From Promethearchaeota archaeon (GTDB taxonomy: Archaea; Asgardarchaeota; Lokiarchaeia; Sigynarchaeales; SOKP01), in assembly GCA_019057735.1 (NCBI GenBank), contig JAHLWV010000015.1, forward strand, positions 1 through 18,949: 18,949 nt of DNA. The letters are read 5' to 3'. Below are positions 1-6,640 of the stretch, in pieces; the first letter of the stretch is position 1, and each line of letters begins with the position of its first letter. The translations under genes and the position numbers were made by a program. The notes under the pieces were generated by a model. That model ran no database searches. It saw only the letters and a program-made list of their open reading frames with translations, and was not told the DNA's origin.

Positions 1-157
1 TTACATTATAGACATAAGTACTGTTTAGAGCAAGAGGTTGATAAAATTCTTCTGGAATTTCTTGGTTAGCTCTTACATTTGGGATTGATACTAAAAATAT
101 TGCTTGAAATACTAAGGTTAAAGTTAAAATACTTAGCAATAGATTGTGTTTTTTCAT
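1..157 (-). CDS. Secreted or membrane-anchored protein, N-terminal fragment
   Basis: An ATG at 157 (minus) opens a frame that runs off the left edge, so only 52 residues are visible. They begin with a clear Sec-type signal peptide: MKKHN, a hydrophobic core (about residues 6-24), then a small-residue site near residues 28-30 (VRA) before NQE. The mature part begins with a short acidic/aromatic stretch and ends the visible portion around NSTYVYNV. The protein therefore acts outside the membrane or is anchored in it; the family cannot be named from this fragment. Upstream is a poly-A-rich leader and a copy of the promoter/leader element also found before the ECF S-component gene at 832. Co-regulation with that transporter gene, and possibly a role in solute capture, is inference. 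Confidence 0.7.
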   Translation of the reverse strand, partial: MKKHNLLLSILTLTLVFQAIFLVSIPNVRANQEIPEEFYQPLALNSTYVYNV

Positions 158-210
158 AATTCAATTCTTTTTTTTTTAATTTTTCTATTAAATATGACGG
201 TTGTAGATTA

Positions 211-341
211 TAGAAAATATAGTGAAGGAGGTTTTTTAAAAGTTCGGAAAAAATAGGATATCTTGTACTATTCTTAACTTTTTTAATGATTTAGAGATTT
301 CTAATCCTCTTATACGACAACATTAAAATTTTAATATTTCG
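211..341 (-). promoter_or_regulatory. Shared promoter/leader element, copy 1 (reads toward the gene at 157)
   Basis: Read on minus, this stretch matches 660-800 on plus over most of its length, roughly three quarters identical by eye. Shared blocks in order are: CGAAxTATTAAAA; a TATAA(AA)GAGG box (here 306-315); GGATTAG...CTAAATC (arms at 301-306 and 288-294 on plus); the exact 14-mer GAATAGTACAAGAT; CCGxACTTTTAAAA; and TTCACTA. The 21-bp stretch 252-272 is an imperfect palindrome, with AATAG pairing with CTATT. Either the TATAAGAGG or the TTTTAAAA block could be the TATA box, so the downstream blocks are either operators or transcribed leader. Confidence 0.6.
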
Positions 342-360
342 TTTCTAAAGATATTTTGAT

Positions 361-621
361 TTAGATTTCATTCAAATAGATCGTTTCATTATAATCGTCA
401 ATAGCAGAAGAGATAGGACCTTTTAAATATTCGATTCCCAAATCAAAATCAATTCCGGCAAAAAATCGAAGAGTTTCAAGAGCATTCATTCCTTTAAAGA
501 AGGATGCAAGTTGAGAAAGAGAATATTGCTCTTCGTATATCAATCGGATCATCCTTTCGCCAACAGATTCTTGACTTGCATCAGTGTAACTCTTGCTTAT
601 GTCTTTTTTAATTAGATTCAA
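361..621 (-). CDS. Small hypothetical protein, 86 residues (uncertain)
   Basis: An open frame of 86 codons starts at TTG (621); no ATG or GTG start exists in frame. A possible Shine-Dalgarno (AAGGAG) lies about 17 nt upstream, which is too far to be convincing. The composition is protein-like, with a charged N-terminus, an amphipathic middle (around IRLIYEEQYSLSQLASFF) and an acidic C-terminus; there are no cysteine pairs, signal peptide or membrane helix. I recognise no family. It lies between the two inverted copies of the shared promoter/leader element and is oriented toward the secreted-protein gene. It could be a small regulator of its neighbours, a decayed remnant, or a chance ORF. Confidence 0.4.
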   Translation of the reverse strand: MNLIKKDISKSYTDASQESVGERMIRLIYEEQYSLSQLASFFKGMNALETLRFFAGIDFDLGIEYLKGPISSAIDDYNETIYLNEI

Positions 622-659
622 TATTCTTGAATGTAGGTCTCCTTGAGTATAAGGTATTT

Positions 660-800
660 CGAAGTATTAAAAAATATTAATTTTGTATTGCTATAAAAGA
701 GGATTAGAAGGGCCTAAATCCTTAAATAAGATAGGAATAGTACAAGATGTACTAATTTTCCCGTACTTTTAAAACCTTTCTTTCACTACATATTTTAGAG
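660..800 (+). promoter_or_regulatory. Shared promoter/leader element, copy 2 (reads toward the gene at 832)
   Basis: This is the partner of 211-341. It holds CGAAGTATTAAAA (660-672), a TATA-like TATAAAAG (692-699), the GGATTAG (701-707)/CTAAATCC (714-721) inverted pair, and the palindrome TAGTACA-AGA-TGTACTA (738-754, perfect 7-bp arms). A second TATA-like TTTTAAAA lies near 767-774, followed by TTCACTA (783-789). The start codon of the ECF S-component gene follows about 30 nt later without a clear Shine-Dalgarno. Conservation across both sides of the likely transcription start suggests an operator set or a structured leader RNA. Confidence 0.6.
738..754. promoter_or_regulatory. Palindromic operator-like site
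   Basis: TAGTACA and TGTACTA form perfect 7-bp arms around AGA. The left half is kept exactly in the copy upstream of the gene at 157, while the right half there has drifted. A dimeric transcription factor site is the simplest reading; a small RNA hairpin is the alternative. Confidence 0.5.
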
Positions 801-831
801 TTTTTAATAATTCAGTTGAAACCTTAAAAAT

Positions 832-1494
832 ATGAGTTTTAAAAAAGAAATACCAAAAGTTCCTTTAAGCACTCAAATTTCCAAAACCGATGATAGAGAT
901 ATATTGAATACTGAAAGAGTGAATAGTTCAGTTTGGTTAGGAAGGAGATCCTTTCGAACTTCGCTTATTGCAACATTTACGGCTTTAGCAATTGTTTTGG
1001 GATATGCAATGGCATACATTCCCAATATTGAAGTTTTTACTTTAATGATCTTCTTATCGGGTTTTATTATGAGCAAAAAAGAAGGAGCAATAATTGGATT
1101 ATTGAGCGCATCCATTTTTACTTTTTTTAACCCTTTAGGACCTTCTCCACCCCCACTTTTTATTTATCAACTGATACATTATTCTTTAACCGGAATATCT
1201 GGTGGTTTGACAAAGAATTTTATGCTGAATAGAAAATTCTTTAAACCGAATGAAGATTTGTACGTATTTCAGGTAATGGTTATATTTGGTGTTATTGGAG
1301 GGATTCTTACGTTTTTGTTCGATATATTAAGCACTTTGTTTGGTGGATTTGTTGTATCTCCTACATTAGATTATTTTATAGCATCATATTTATTCGGACT
1401 AGTTTTTACTACGGTTCACTTAATAGGAAATATATTGATATTTGTATTTCTCCTACCAGGATTAATTCAAATAATAATGAAATTAGTAGATTAG
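832..1494 (+). CDS. ECF transporter S-component-like membrane protein
   Basis: This is a 220-residue integral membrane protein with about six hydrophobic segments from residue 43 onward (roughly 43-62, 66-80, 84-99, 108-128, 143-165 and 180-215). The pattern of an IPNIEVFTL segment, a loop SKKEGAIIGLLSA, then FNPLGPSPPPL and an internal GxxGG is characteristic of substrate-binding S components of energy-coupling factor vitamin/micronutrient importers. The substrate cannot be told from sequence. S components need the EcfA ATPases and EcfT, none of which is in this window, so a shared (group II) energizing module elsewhere is likely. A polar cytosolic N-terminus of about 42 residues is long for this family. 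The start is ATG at 832 with no strong Shine-Dalgarno. It converges on the ribosomal operon with a 46-nt gap. Confidence 0.75.
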   Translation: MSFKKEIPKVPLSTQISKTDDRDILNTERVNSSVWLGRRSFRTSLIATFTALAIVLGYAMAYIPNIEVFTLMIFLSGFIMSKKEGAIIGLLSASIFTFFNPLGPSPPPLFIYQLIHYSLTGISGGLTKNFMLNRKFFKPNEDLYVFQVMVIFGVIGGILTFLFDILSTLFGGFVVSPTLDYFIASYLFGLVFTTVHLIGNILIFVFLLPGLIQIIMKLVD

Positions 1495-1504
1495 ACCTAG
1501 AGAA

Positions 1505-1535
1505 ATATAAATAAGAAATAAGTTAAAATTAAAGG
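1505..1535 (-). terminator. Probable T-rich terminator of the ribosomal operon
   Basis: Read on minus just after the uL15 stop, the DNA is a run of T-rich blocks (TTTAACCTTTAATTTTAAC, then TTATTTCTTATTTATATTTC) with no strong hairpin. Archaeal RNA polymerase commonly terminates on such T tracts. No secY gene follows, supporting an operon end here. Confidence 0.4.
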
Positions 1536-1540
1536 TTAAA

Positions 1541-2023
1541 CTATTCTGCTGCTGTCAGAAGGGTAACTTTTCCACCAGCGGATTCAATTTTCTCGATCGC
1601 TCGTTTCGAAGCCTTGTCAACGGTGATATTGATTTTATTATTGACTTCACCACGACCCAAGATTTTTTGAACATTGAGGTCTTTCATATTAATCGAATAT
1701 GTCGTTCCTGTTTTGGTAGCAATGTTTTTCTGAGTTAAATCTTCAATTGTTAAATCAAGGTCTTTAATATTTAAGGTGTTTACGTAGTAAATCCGCCTAA
1801 TATCTTGCGGTCTCTTAAACCCTTTCTTACCAAAGTCCCAATCAGGATCGGGAAATCCCAATTCTTTTTGCTTTAGATAATAGGATTTTTTACTTTTCTT
1901 CCATCCTGTTGTTTTTCCTTTTCCAGCCCTTTGACCCGCTTTTCGGTGTTGACCAACTCTACCATAGCCTACAGTTCGAGTTCCTCTCATTTTTCGTATT
2001 CTTTTAGGAAATTTTCTCGTCAT
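1541..2023 (-). CDS. rpl15: Large subunit ribosomal protein uL15
   Basis: This 160-residue protein binds 23S rRNA in the large subunit. The N-terminus has the family signature: basic residues, then a glycine-rich RGTRTVGYGRVGQHR segment (about 14-28) and a second basic stretch KAGQRAGKGKT. An archaeal-type middle (FPDPDWDFGKKGFKRP, about 57-72) is followed by the C-terminal domain ending in a KVTLLTAAE-like strand. Length is normal for archaea (about 150-165). The start ATG has a GAGGG Shine-Dalgarno 9 nt upstream. It is the last gene of the operon, 17 nt after uL30. In many archaea secY follows uL15; here the next gene is convergent. Confidence 0.97.
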   Translation of the reverse strand: MTRKFPKRIRKMRGTRTVGYGRVGQHRKAGQRAGKGKTTGWKKSKKSYYLKQKELGFPDPDWDFGKKGFKRPQDIRRIYYVNTLNIKDLDLTIEDLTQKNIATKTGTTYSINMKDLNVQKILGRGEVNNKINITVDKASKRAIEKIESAGGKVTLLTAAE

Positions 2024-2040
2024 TTTATTTAACCCTCTTA

Positions 2041-2577
2041 TTACATCATTTTGTGAAGTATCACATTTATAAACTGATCTACGTAGCCCAGAGTTCCGCC
2101 TTCATGGTAATGTCTTTTAATTGTTCCGCGGTGTCCTTTTCTTGGGGGATGTAACCGAAAAACTGGTTTGATTTTGTAGACATCTTGGGTTCGATATTTG
2201 ATTTCTCCTGATAGGAGCGCCTTTGAAAATTCTTTCATATCTTTGTACTTAGTTAGATGTTTAATATGTTCATCCGTGAGTGGTTTATTTCCTTCAACTT
2301 TTCCTCTGGTTCTTAATAAGCGTAAGAGCGTTTTTTCGTCAATTTCGCCATAGGCAATATAATCTTTGCACTTATTAAGCATGCCTAAGTAACTTTTTTC
2401 GCCCCATATAAGGACCCCATGGTTTACTTTGTGCATTCTTAGCATTTTTAAAGAATCTAAAATTGTGCGTTTCATTCCTGGTGCACCCCTTATACGAATT
2501 GCAAAGTGCAACGCAGGGGGTTTCGGAGTTTTAGTTTTTGATTTTTTTCTTACAATTACATTATTTTCAGCCATCAT
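2041..2577 (-). CDS. rpl30: Large subunit ribosomal protein uL30
   Basis: This is a 178-residue archaeal/eukaryotic-type uL30, far longer than the ~60-residue bacterial form. The ferredoxin-like core begins near residue 24 with FAIRIRGAPGMKRTILDSLK, continues through the HKVNHGVLIW strand, and the C-terminal part has the archaeal FRLHPPRKGHRGTIKR loop (about 140-156). The first ~22 residues are a lysine-rich extension. The start could be either of two adjacent ATG codons; the second has a GGTG motif at a better distance. It lies 16 nt after uS5 and 17 nt before uL15, the usual archaeal spc order. Confidence 0.97.
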   Translation of the reverse strand: MMAENNVIVRKKSKTKTPKPPALHFAIRIRGAPGMKRTILDSLKMLRMHKVNHGVLIWGEKSYLGMLNKCKDYIAYGEIDEKTLLRLLRTRGKVEGNKPLTDEHIKHLTKYKDMKEFSKALLSGEIKYRTQDVYKIKPVFRLHPPRKGHRGTIKRHYHEGGTLGYVDQFINVILHKMM

Positions 2578-2593
2578 TTACACCACTCATCAG

Positions 2594-3244
2594 TTATAAA
2601 TTGAAATTAAATTTATGAGCATTCTTAAGAGCATTAAAGGTAGCTTTTACTAGGTTTTCGCTAGTTCGCGTATCTCCGAAGGATTTGCTCCATATATCTT
2701 CTATCCCAGCCAACTTTAACACTTGTTTTACCTTATCAGCACAAACTAATCCAACTCCTTGCGGAGCAGGAATCAAGTGTATTTTGACAGAACCGCACTT
2801 TCCATCTACTTTAAAAGGTACGCTGTGAGTATGGCCGCAACCACATTCTTTACTACCGCACCCTCTAATAACAGGAACCACGGCAAGCTTCGCCCTGTCA
2901 ATTGCTTTTCTAATTGCTGGTCCTACTTCTCTTGATTTAGCTGAACCAACACCGATAAACCCATCAGTTCCAACGATAACGACCGCTTTAAATCTAGATC
3001 GTTGACCGCTAGCTGTCATCTGTTGAACCATATTTATTGTAATAACGCTTTCTTGGAGTTGAGGAAGAAGAACATTAATTATTTCTTTTTCTTTTACAAC
3101 AAGATTGTTCGCAAATATTTTATCCAAAGTGATTAATCCACTTTGTACAAGTTCTCCAAGTTTGGTCTTAGGAATCCAACCTTCATTAATAGGTCTCGGA
3201 CTTCTTGGTTTTCTCTGATTTCTCTGATTTCTCCGTTGACTCAT
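2594..3244 (-). CDS. rps5: Small subunit ribosomal protein uS5
   Basis: A 216-residue protein of the 30S subunit involved in mRNA entry and decoding fidelity. After a basic N-terminus comes the double-stranded-RNA-binding-like domain (about 48-112, with FKAVVIVGTDGFIGVGSAKS). The archaeal cysteine/histidine cluster CGSKECGCGHTHSVPF (129-144) follows, then the C-terminal fold with PAPQGVGL (159-166). Length matches archaeal homologues. The start is supported by an AAGGTGA Shine-Dalgarno five nt before ATG, one of the best in the operon. It lies 12 nt after uL18. Confidence 0.98.
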   Translation of the reverse strand: MSQRRNQRNQRKPRSPRPINEGWIPKTKLGELVQSGLITLDKIFANNLVVKEKEIINVLLPQLQESVITINMVQQMTASGQRSRFKAVVIVGTDGFIGVGSAKSREVGPAIRKAIDRAKLAVVPVIRGCGSKECGCGHTHSVPFKVDGKCGSVKIHLIPAPQGVGLVCADKVKQVLKLAGIEDIWSKSFGDTRTSENLVKATFNALKNAHKFNFNL

Positions 3245-3256
3245 TTAATTCACCTT

Positions 3257-3850
3257 TTAAGCACTTTCTTCAATTTGTTTTAATGTATTGGAAATATCTT
3301 TACTGATTTTTAATGGATTTACATTATTTTTTTTTATATACCCTGAGAAAACTTGTTCGTATTTTTCGGGGTCCTCGGTTTTTAGGAGATTTGCATATCT
3401 CTCAATGTGAGAGCCATTGACAGTTTCTTCTATATTTTCAGGAAAGAAAGCCTCTTTATGAGGGATCTCTAAACCAGAAGTTACGATTCCTTTAAATGCT
3501 GCCAACACGCGATTTTTGTGATAAAATATTCCCAAATCAAGGATTGCTTCTTGAACATCTTGCTTTTTTGCTCTAATTCCTGCTAGAAATCCTGTTAAGT
3601 ATGCTGCGGGAATGTTTCCAGTATTTGCATTCCATCCAAATTTGGTTGTTAATTCTTTAGAATGCGCAGAGACTATGATTTTATCTCCTCCTAGCTTTGA
3701 TTGAACAATTTGTACTGTGATATGATTATTTGAAGCCCTAATTACAGCTCTTAATTTTTTAGATTTTAATAATTTTAATCTTTTGTGGTAATTCGTTTTT
3801 CCTTCTGCTCTCCTTCTGAATGGTCTTCGATATCTTGGTCCTTTTGCCAT
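3257..3850 (-). CDS. rpl18: Large subunit ribosomal protein uL18
   Basis: This 197-residue protein binds 5S rRNA with uL5 at the central protuberance. It shows the archaeal/eukaryotic N-terminus (MAKGPRYRRPFRRRAEGKTN), the RLKLLKSKKLRAVIRASN strand-turn region (about 24-41) that contacts RNA, and the AYLTGFLAGIRAKK helix near residues 83-96. Length is typical for archaea and much longer than bacterial uL18. A GAGGT Shine-Dalgarno overlaps the end of eL19, only three nt upstream, so the two genes are probably translationally coupled. Confidence 0.98.
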   Translation of the reverse strand: MAKGPRYRRPFRRRAEGKTNYHKRLKLLKSKKLRAVIRASNNHITVQIVQSKLGGDKIIVSAHSKELTTKFGWNANTGNIPAAYLTGFLAGIRAKKQDVQEAILDLGIFYHKNRVLAAFKGIVTSGLEIPHKEAFFPENIEETVNGSHIERYANLLKTEDPEKYEQVFSGYIKKNNVNPLKISKDISNTLKQIEESA

Positions 3851-3853
3851 AAT

Positions 3854-4309
3854 TTATCTACCTCTTCTAATTAAGTCTTTTTCTTTGATGTAACGGTTCA
3901 TTTGCGCAACGCTAGTAAACATTCCGCCTTTAGCGTTTTTATATAACTTTCTATAAGTTGCGGTAGTAATCAATTTTCGATCTCTTAATTTTTTAAGCTC
4001 CCGTCTCTGAGGGCGAATTCGATTCATCCACTTTTTTTTCTTTGGAGTTCGTGCCCCTTTTTTTCCTTTTCGTTTTCCTATGCCTCTAGCCCTACCTTTT
4101 TTCTTGCGTTCATGAAGTAGGTTCTTTCTATATTTTGAATTGCCTTTTTTATATTTTTTTATAATAATGCCTTCTTTTACCAAATTGCGGATGTCTTCTC
4201 GAGTGATTGCCATTTTTATTTCATCTATTAAGTATGGATCGAAATAAACCCGGTTCTCACCACATTTCAAAATTTCCGCTGCCATTCTTTTTTGGGCTTT
4301 TAAACTCAT
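3854..4309 (-). CDS. rpl19e: Large subunit ribosomal protein eL19
   Basis: A 151-residue protein found only in archaea and eukaryotes; on the ribosome it makes an inter-subunit bridge. The start MSLKAQKRMAAEILKCGENRV and the AITREDIRNLVKEGII helix are diagnostic, followed by a highly basic central stretch (about 50-105: KKGNSKYRKNLL, GKRKGKKGARTPKKKKW) and the C-terminal LRDRKLITTATYRKLYKNAKGG region. Length is standard. A GTGAT motif precedes the ATG. Its presence between eL32 and uL18 fits the standard archaeal spc order. Confidence 0.98.
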   Translation of the reverse strand: MSLKAQKRMAAEILKCGENRVYFDPYLIDEIKMAITREDIRNLVKEGIIIKKYKKGNSKYRKNLLHERKKKGRARGIGKRKGKKGARTPKKKKWMNRIRPQRRELKKLRDRKLITTATYRKLYKNAKGGMFTSVAQMNRYIKEKDLIRRGR

Positions 4310-4347
4310 TTTTTATCACATGAAATTATATAATTATGAGAATTTTG

Positions 4348-4812
4348 TTAGTCCTCGTCTTCAAGTAAATCATCATCATCCAGATCGTCAATAGAAGATT
4401 TAAGGGCTGCTTCTAGACTATCTATCTCTCCTTGCGATATTCCAATATTAAGGACTTTAAATCCTCTATTTTTAGCATAATCAATTAAGTGTATTCTTTT
4501 TTTAATGCCTAATGTAGTAGAAATTTTTATTGCGTGTTTTTTATTATTTAAGGTTTTCAAATCATCAATAGTTACGACTCTTACCTCTTCATATCCTGAT
4601 GGATGTAATCCACGTATTTTTTTAGGACCTCTATACCCTGGTGAAGGTGATTTGACTCCTGATTTAGATTTTATTCGAGTTCGTGAATCAATTCCTCTTG
4701 CTTTTCGCCAAGAATCTTTCACTCTTACATATCTCCAAGATTCTACTCTCCTAAAGGAGGGGCGCTTCTTATTTATTTTTTTCCTAAGTTCTATTAGTCT
4801 TTTCTGTTCCAT
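4348..4812 (-). CDS. rpl32e: Large subunit ribosomal protein eL32 with acidic tail
   Basis: This archaeal/eukaryotic-specific large subunit protein has 154 residues. The conserved core holds RPSFRRVESWRYVRVKDSWRK (about 17-37), a KVKSPSPGYRGPKKIRGLHPSG-type segment (54-73) and the IHLIDYAKNRGFKVLN strand (about 107-122). The last 16 residues (139-154) are almost entirely Asp/Glu with a few Leu/Ile/Ser, an acidic tail that most archaeal eL32 (about 130-140 residues) lack. The start ATG sits 7 nt after GAGGT. Neighbours are uL6 (15 nt upstream) and eL19 (38 nt downstream). Confidence 0.96.
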   Translation of the reverse strand: MEQKRLIELRKKINKKRPSFRRVESWRYVRVKDSWRKARGIDSRTRIKSKSGVKSPSPGYRGPKKIRGLHPSGYEEVRVVTIDDLKTLNNKKHAIKISTTLGIKKRIHLIDYAKNRGFKVLNIGISQGEIDSLEAALKSSIDDLDDDDLLEDED

Positions 4813-4827
4813 ATCTCTTACCTCTTT

Positions 4828-5406
4828 TTATTTTATCTCCCAGGTAACTTCGTCTCCGCTTTGAATTTTATAGAGGTATACACCATCTTGAAACACTCTT
4901 GGGTCTTTCTTTCTTATTCTGCAAGCTTTTTTTATGTTCGCAGCAGTTTGACCTAATGTTTCTTTATCGGGTCCAGTTAATATTACATCCTCGCCGTCAA
5001 TTTTAACATCTACATTTTTCAGATATTTAGTAACCCTTGGAGCTCTCTCCCCAAGGAAGTTAACAACGTGAATTTCCATTTTATCAGGTATTACTTCCAC
5101 TGTGCATGGAAAATGACTATAACATACTTTACAAATATACTTATAGTTTACTTGAACGCCATTTATTAAATTTTTAATTAGATTGATAATAGTTTTTACC
5201 AAAGCAAGGGTTCCACTTTTTGGGAAGTTAGTGGTAAATGTCATAAGATTTCCTTCAATTATAACCTTTATACCTCTTATATGCGAAAAGTTTTTTGTTA
5301 TCTTTCCGTTAGGTCCACTTACAGTAATATGATGGTTTCCGTCAAGGGTAACAGTAACTCCCTCCGGAATTTCCAGTTCTTCTTTAAAAAATGCTACTTT
5401 TACCAT
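4828..5406 (-). CDS. rpl6: Large subunit ribosomal protein uL6
   Basis: This 192-residue protein sits near the factor-binding (sarcin-ricin) site of the large subunit. The tandem uL6 fold is visible: the first domain opens with LEIPEGVTVTLDGNHHITVSGPNGKITK (about 11-38). The second contains the archaeal FLGERAPRVTKY segment (117-128), the VDVKIDGEDVILTGPDKETLGQTAANI run, and DPRVFQDGVYLYK near the C-terminus (about 168-180). Length is slightly above the archaeal norm. An AAGGT Shine-Dalgarno precedes the ATG. It is 29 nt from uS8 and 15 nt from eL32. Confidence 0.97.
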   Translation of the reverse strand: MVKVAFFKEELEIPEGVTVTLDGNHHITVSGPNGKITKNFSHIRGIKVIIEGNLMTFTTNFPKSGTLALVKTIINLIKNLINGVQVNYKYICKVCYSHFPCTVEVIPDKMEIHVVNFLGERAPRVTKYLKNVDVKIDGEDVILTGPDKETLGQTAANIKKACRIRKKDPRVFQDGVYLYKIQSGDEVTWEIK

Positions 5407-5435
5407 TTATCTTTACCTTTTTTTTTTTAACTGTG

Positions 5436-5819
5436 TTAATAGACATAACAAAGCGTCATACCGCCGATATGTTTTTCTTCGGCTTCTTTCATGGTCATAA
5501 TACCTTGATTTGTAGTTAACACGATTATTCCTAAACCAGGTGCTGGTAGTAACTTCCTTTCAAGTGATTCGAACTGCGAGACATTGTGATTAAGTCTCAT
5601 TAAACCAGCACAATGATTAATTTTACCTAACAACGCGACTTTGAATTTACCTTGCCTGCCATCGTCGTACCTTTCAAACTCTCCGACATATGCGTGTTGT
5701 TGAAAGATTCTAAGAACCATTTGGTTTAATTTTGATGCAGGACTAATGGTTACTTCCTTCTTCTTAGCTCTTTCAGAGTTTTTAAGATTATTACACATAT
5801 CGGCTAATGTATTCGCTAT
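5436..5819 (-). CDS. rps8: Small subunit ribosomal protein uS8, probable ATA start
   Basis: uS8 binds 16S rRNA helix 21 and is central to 30S assembly. Conserved parts include the KEVTISPASKLNQMVLRIFQ segment, a YVGEFERYDDGRQGKFKV strand, LLPAPGLGIIVLTTNQGIMT and the C-terminal GGMTLCYVY. The first ATG (5798) would remove the N-terminal helix that all uS8 share (archaeal and eukaryotic homologues read roughly L-A-[DN]-A-L...N-x-E). The frame upstream of it codes for exactly that: ANTLAD before MCNNLKNSERA. An in-frame TAG lies two codons before ATA at 5817-5819, and GAGGTG sits six nt before that ATA. No ATG, GTG or TTG is available, so I place the start at ATA, giving 127 residues. A sequencing error or mutation of ATG is the alternative. 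Confidence 0.93.
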   Translation of the reverse strand: MANTLADMCNNLKNSERAKKKEVTISPASKLNQMVLRIFQQHAYVGEFERYDDGRQGKFKVALLGKINHCAGLMRLNHNVSQFESLERKLLPAPGLGIIVLTTNQGIMTMKEAEEKHIGGMTLCYVY

Positions 5820-5846
5820 TTTCTACACCTCATACTAAATAATTTA

Positions 5847-5993
5847 TTAATCATACCTATAAAATCCAATATCTTTTCCAATTTCGTAAAAGCATCGACG
5901 ACATATATACAAACCATACCTTCTTATTATTCCTCTATGAGTATGACATCGTCTACACTCTCTATGACCTTTACCTATTTTACCTTGCGGCAT
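5847..5993 (-). CDS. rps14: Small subunit ribosomal protein uS14, zinc-binding short form
   Basis: This 48-residue protein is encoded between uL5 and uS8. Two CxxC pairs (C13/C16 and C31/C34) form the zinc site of the archaeal/eukaryotic (S29-type) uS14. The RRYGLYICRRCFYEIGKDIGF run (about 24-44) matches the conserved C-terminal half of the family. The protein assembles late in the 30S head. In-frame ATG codons also occur at 5999 and 6002, which would add two or three residues (M-M-I); no Shine-Dalgarno decides between them, and the start MPQGKIGKGH is chosen because it resembles homologues best. It is slightly shorter than most archaeal uS14 (about 50-57). Confidence 0.95.
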   Translation of the reverse strand: MPQGKIGKGHRECRRCHTHRGIIRRYGLYICRRCFYEIGKDIGFYRYD

Positions 5994-6013
5994 AATCATC
6001 ATTTTTTGTTTAT

Positions 6014-6619
6014 TTAAATATAGTCTAATTCTAATTTGTCTACAATTTCGACTCCAAAATTCTTTTTCAAGAAGTATTGCGCTTCTATTCTAGATACATA
6101 GTGGTGTTTGGAAACTTTTGCTCTACTTTTTCTTCTGTATTTAACTCTCATTCCAGGTCTTACGATTCTCCCGACGACATCAAGACCCCAAATACCAATA
6201 ACATTATCATATTCAACTCCGGGAATGGTAATATGTTCAGTTATACCAAAACCGAAATTTCCGTAATTATCAAAGCTCTTTCTAAGAAACTTATCATTGT
6301 TAACAACAAGTAATCGTTTTAGTAACTTTTCTGCCTCTTCTTCCCTGATAGTTACCATTGTGCCTATTGGTCTTCCGATTCGCAAATTGAACTCTTTAAC
6401 ATTTTTTTTAGAAAGTGTTTTCACAGGAGTTTTGCCAGAAATAGTTTGTAATACTGTAGCTGCTCTTTCTAGTTCTTCACCGCCTGCACCTACTCCAATA
6501 TTTAGTACAACCTTTTCTAAATATGGTTTTTTCATAGGGTTAGCCCACATTTCTTCAAATGTCTTCTCTTGCTCTTTTATAGATTTTTTCTTGATTTCTC
6601 TTGCTGCTTTCGACGACAT
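6014..6619 (-). CDS. rpl5: Large subunit ribosomal protein uL5
   Basis: A 201-residue 5S-rRNA-binding protein of the central protuberance. The core begins near residue 26 with NPMKKPYLEKVVLNIGVGAGGEELE and continues with TPVKTLSKKNVKEFNLRIGRPIG (about 64-86), the classic uL5 motif. The C-terminal half contains NFGFGITEHITIPG and WGLDVVGRIVRPGMRVKYRRKSRAKV. About 20 charged residues precede the core, making this longer than the ~170-190 usual for archaea. The start ATG follows GAGAGGAAC. It precedes uS14 by 20 nt. Confidence 0.98.
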   Translation of the reverse strand: MSSKAAREIKKKSIKEQEKTFEEMWANPMKKPYLEKVVLNIGVGAGGEELERAATVLQTISGKTPVKTLSKKNVKEFNLRIGRPIGTMVTIREEEAEKLLKRLLVVNNDKFLRKSFDNYGNFGFGITEHITIPGVEYDNVIGIWGLDVVGRIVRPGMRVKYRRKSRAKVSKHHYVSRIEAQYFLKKNFGVEIVDKLELDYI

Positions 6620-6640
6620 TATTTAGTTCCTCTCTTAGTT

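Noticed and set aside
211..800. Reading the inverted element pair around the 86-residue ORF as an insertion sequence or MITE
   Set aside because: There is no transposase and no target-site duplication was found. Each copy sits in promoter position for an outward gene with TATA-like boxes, which is better explained by shared regulation.
4505..4864. 119-codon plus-strand frame opposite eL32
   Set aside because: It is antisense to a certain ribosomal gene and its sequence mirrors the basic/acidic sense codons; no independent support.
5847..5993. The gap between uL5 and uS8 as non-coding
   Set aside because: Translation gives a complete uS14 with both CxxC pairs, so it is a gene.
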